Positions 61,948-64,000 of a stretch of 64,000 bases of DNA are shown in pieces; position 1 is the first letter of the stretch; each line of letters begins with the position of its first letter. A program made the translations under genes and the position numbers. Source of the DNA: Mycobacteriales bacterium (GTDB lineage Bacteria; Actinomycetota; Actinomycetes; Mycobacteriales; Mycobacteriaceae); assembly GCA_018376445.1 (NCBI GenBank), contig JAHABL010000007.1, positions 87,307-151,306 on the forward strand, written 5' to 3'. A model generated the notes under the pieces. The model saw only the letters and a list, made by a program, of their open reading frames with translations, was not told the DNA's origin and did not search any database.

Positions 61948-62126
61948 AAATTGTGGCCACTCTTTGGGATTAGACGCTCACGTTACGATGGTTCTGTGTT
62001 AGTGGCACAATAGAGGTACATCACTTCAGTGCTGTCTCACAATAATTGACACAAGGTACGAGTGCGAGAGCCGTGCAAGATCTGCCCACTACACTCCTCT
62101 CCACACTCCTGTAGAAAGGCTGGCTA

Positions 62127-63971
62127 ATGCCTCAGCTCCGATCTGCTCAATCAACGCGCGGACGTAATGCCGCGGGAGCGCGCGCCCTCTGGCGTGCCAC
62201 TGGCGTCAAAGACTCTGATTTTGGTAAACCGATAATCGCCATTGCCAACTCCTACACGGACTTCGTACCAGGACACGTCCACCTCAAATATGTGGGCGAC
62301 ATCGTCAAAAAGGCCATTGAAGAAGCAGGCGGAATCGCAAAGGAATTCAATACCATTGCCGTTGATGACGGTATTGCCATGGGTCACGACGGCATGCTTT
62401 ATTCCTTGCCTAGTCGTGAGATCATCGCGGACTCCGTGGAGTACATGTGTAATGCTCATACCGCCGACGCAATCGTCTGTATTTCTAACTGTGACAAGAT
62501 CACCCCAGGCATGCTGAATGCTGCGCTCCGCCTCAATATCCCCGCAGTTTTCGTCTCTGGCGGCCCCATGGAAGCCGGCGGTGCGGTAGTTGTCGACGGT
62601 GTTGCCCGAAAAGCCTCCGACCTTATTACCGCCATCTCTGCGAGTGCCTCTGACAACACTGATGACGACGCCCTCCTGACTGTCGAGCAGTCCGCATGCC
62701 CCACCTGCGGGTCATGCTCTGGCATGTTCACCGCGAACTCCATGAACTGCCTTACCGAAGCACTCGGCCTTTCCCTCCCCGGCAATGGCTCCACGCTGGC
62801 CACCCAGATTGCTCGACGCGGCCTCTTCGAACGAGCCGGCTCTCTGGTGGTCGAGTTGGCAAAGCGCTACTACCAAGATGGTGACGAGTCCGTCCTCCCC
62901 CGCTCTATCGCGACCCGTGAAGCATTCTGCAATGCGATGACACTCGATATTGCCATGGGTGGATCGACGAATACAGTTCTCCATATCTTGGCGGCTGCGC
63001 AGGAAGCTGAGGTGGACTTCACCCTCGCCGATATCGATGCAATCTCGCGTCGCGTACCCTGCCTGTCGAAGGTGGCTCCTAACTCGGACTACTACATGGA
63101 GGACTTCCACCGGGCGGGAGGCATCCCTGCGCTGCTGAGTGAGCTGAACCGCGCCGGGTTGCTCAACACGAATGTCCACTCTGTCCATTCCGCTAGCTTC
63201 GAGGACTATCTGGCCGAATGGGATGTGCGTGGTGGATCCGCTTCTGACGCTGCCATTGAGCTTTACCACGCTGCACCGGGTGGCGTTCGGACCACTCAGC
63301 CATTCTCCACGGCCAATCGCTGGGAGAGTTTGGATCTCGATGCCAATAACGGCTGTATCCGCGATATCGCGCACGCCTACACCAAGGAGGGTGGCCTCTG
63401 CGTGCTCCGGGGAAATATCGCTGAGGATGGCGCCATCCTAAAAACTGCTGGTATCACTGAAGACCAGTTCCACTTTGAAGGCCCCGCCCGCGTTGTAGAA
63501 AGCCAAGAAGAGGCAGTCTCCGTCATCTTGACCAAGACCCTGCAGCCAGGTGAAGTTCTTTTCGTCAACTATGAGGGGCCCTCTGGCGGTCCGGGCATGC
63601 AGGAGATGCTGCACCCCACCGCTTTCATTAAAGGCGTTGGCCTGGGTAAGGAGTGCGCATTGGTCACTGACGGCCGCTTCTCCGGCGGCTCCTCTGGCCT
63701 GTCCATTGGTCACGTCTCCCCCGAAGCAGCTCATGGTGGTGCTATCGGCTTAGTGCGCAACGGCGACCCCATCTACATTGATGTGTCGGAACGCAAGATC
63801 GAACTGCAGGTGAGCAAGGAGGAGCTCGACAAGCGTCGTGCCGAAGAGAATTCTCGCGAGCATCCTTGGACTCCGCATAAGGACCGCCCGCGGGCCGTCT
63901 CTAAAGCACTGCGTGCGTATGCCAAGATGGCCGCGTCCGCAGACCGCGGCGGTGTGCGCGATATCGACTGA
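62127..63971 (+). CDS. ilvD: Dihydroxy-acid dehydratase
   Basis: Iron-sulfur dehydratase, the third common step of isoleucine, valine and leucine synthesis. The 614-residue protein begins MPQLRSAQSTRGRNAAGARAL. Candidate cluster ligands are C122 in CISNCDKITPGM and Cys in CPTCGSCSGMFTANSMNCL (191-208). The end contains DGRFSGGSSGLSIGHVSPEAA. The close E. coli-like length indicates the [4Fe-4S] class, though [2Fe-2S] cannot be excluded. GAAAGG lies seven bases before the ATG. It is divergent from ilvB, so the whole common pathway is grouped within 6 kb. Confidence 0.95.
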   Translation: MPQLRSAQSTRGRNAAGARALWRATGVKDSDFGKPIIAIANSYTDFVPGHVHLKYVGDIVKKAIEEAGGIAKEFNTIAVDDGIAMGHDGMLYSLPSREIIADSVEYMCNAHTADAIVCISNCDKITPGMLNAALRLNIPAVFVSGGPMEAGGAVVVDGVARKASDLITAISASASDNTDDDALLTVEQSACPTCGSCSGMFTANSMNCLTEALGLSLPGNGSTLATQIARRGLFERAGSLVVELAKRYYQDGDESVLPRSIATREAFCNAMTLDIAMGGSTNTVLHILAAAQEAEVDFTLADIDAISRRVPCLSKVAPNSDYYMEDFHRAGGIPALLSELNRAGLLNTNVHSVHSASFEDYLAEWDVRGGSASDAAIELYHAAPGGVRTTQPFSTANRWESLDLDANNGCIRDIAHAYTKEGGLCVLRGNIAEDGAILKTAGITEDQFHFEGPARVVESQEEAVSVILTKTLQPGEVLFVNYEGPSGGPGMQEMLHPTAFIKGVGLGKECALVTDGRFSGGSSGLSIGHVSPEAAHGGAIGLVRNGDPIYIDVSERKIELQVSKEELDKRRAEENSREHPWTPHKDRPRAVSKALRAYAKMAASADRGGVRDID

Positions 63972-64000
63972 GTCTCGCTGTTCACGATAGAGGCGTGGGG

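Larger units (their letters stand above)
61731..62126. other. Divergent region between ilvB and ilvD with ilvB attenuator
   Basis: 396 nt. The ilvB-proximal half is the attenuator described in the neighbouring entries. The ilvD-proximal half (about 61950-62126) must hold the ilvD promoter. TTGACA (62046-62051) and AATAAT are present, but no well-spaced -35/-10 pair was found by eye. No further small ORF or RNA is supported. Confidence 0.6.

Overview
This window is a chromosomal, mostly housekeeping segment of an actinobacterium of the order Mycobacteriales (the Corynebacterium/Mycobacterium group). The evidence is a mycothione reductase gene and a gene order that largely follows, with deletions, the Mycobacterium tuberculosis interval from about Rv2850c to Rv3003c: chelatase, mtr, map, ispG, rip, dxr, rlmN, cdsA, frr, pyrH, tsf, rpsB, xerC, dprA, comM, rnhB, lepB, rplS, trmD, rimM, rpsP, ffh, ftsY, smc, mutM, rnc, sepIVA, coaD, rsmD, recG, ung, thiL, ddl, mutT1, hupB, leuDC, IclR regulator, gltX, leuB, serA, ilvC, ilvN, ilvB. 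GC content looks moderate (high fifties by eye, not computed), lower than in most mycobacteria. A compact-genome skin or oral relative such as Lawsonella would fit, but that is an inference.

Layout. 1-5.4 kb: a left-truncated Mg/Co-chelatase gene (possibly leaderless), mycothione reductase, a secreted lipase and cobyric acid synthase. 5.4-11.1 kb: map, ispG, the RIP site-2 protease, dxr and rlmN. 11.2-16.9 kb: a LapA-like membrane protein, cdsA-frr-pyrH, tsf-rpsB and an M23-like envelope protein. 16.9-24 kb: xerC, a ferrochelatase of proteobacterial type where mycobacteria carry a siderophore-utilisation gene, dprA, comM, yraN, a DUF2469 gene, rnhB and lepB. 24-31 kb: the rplS/trmD/rimM/khpA/rpsP ribosome group, an SDR enzyme, and the SRP pair ffh and ftsY. 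31-45.8 kb: a small unknown protein with GIY-YIG-like features, acyP, smc, mutM, rnc, DUF177, sepIVA, coaD, rsmD, a stand-alone biotinyl-type domain, recG, ung, thiL and ddl. 46-53 kb: the MutT1 fusion, HU, leuCD with a divergent IclR (LtbR-like) regulator, a cold-shock protein, tRNA-Glu, tRNA-Gln and gltX. 53-64 kb: isochorismate synthase, an FAH-family hydrolase and the branched-chain and serine block leuB-serA, ilvC, ilvN, ilvB and ilvD.

The most informative non-coding signal is the ilvB leader (61789-61947). It holds a promoter, a short leader peptide rich in Val, Leu and Ile that appears to begin at or within one base of the transcription start, an antiterminator pairing and a strong intrinsic terminator. 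Together these form an attenuator. A second regulatory locus is the leuC/ltbR divergent region, where an inverted repeat lies between the -35 and -10 boxes of a probably leaderless ltbR promoter. Several genes without a Shine-Dalgarno sequence have a TANNNT box 6-7 nt before the start codon, which suggests leaderless mRNAs. No insertion sequences, CRISPR arrays, prophage genes or clear defence systems were seen.
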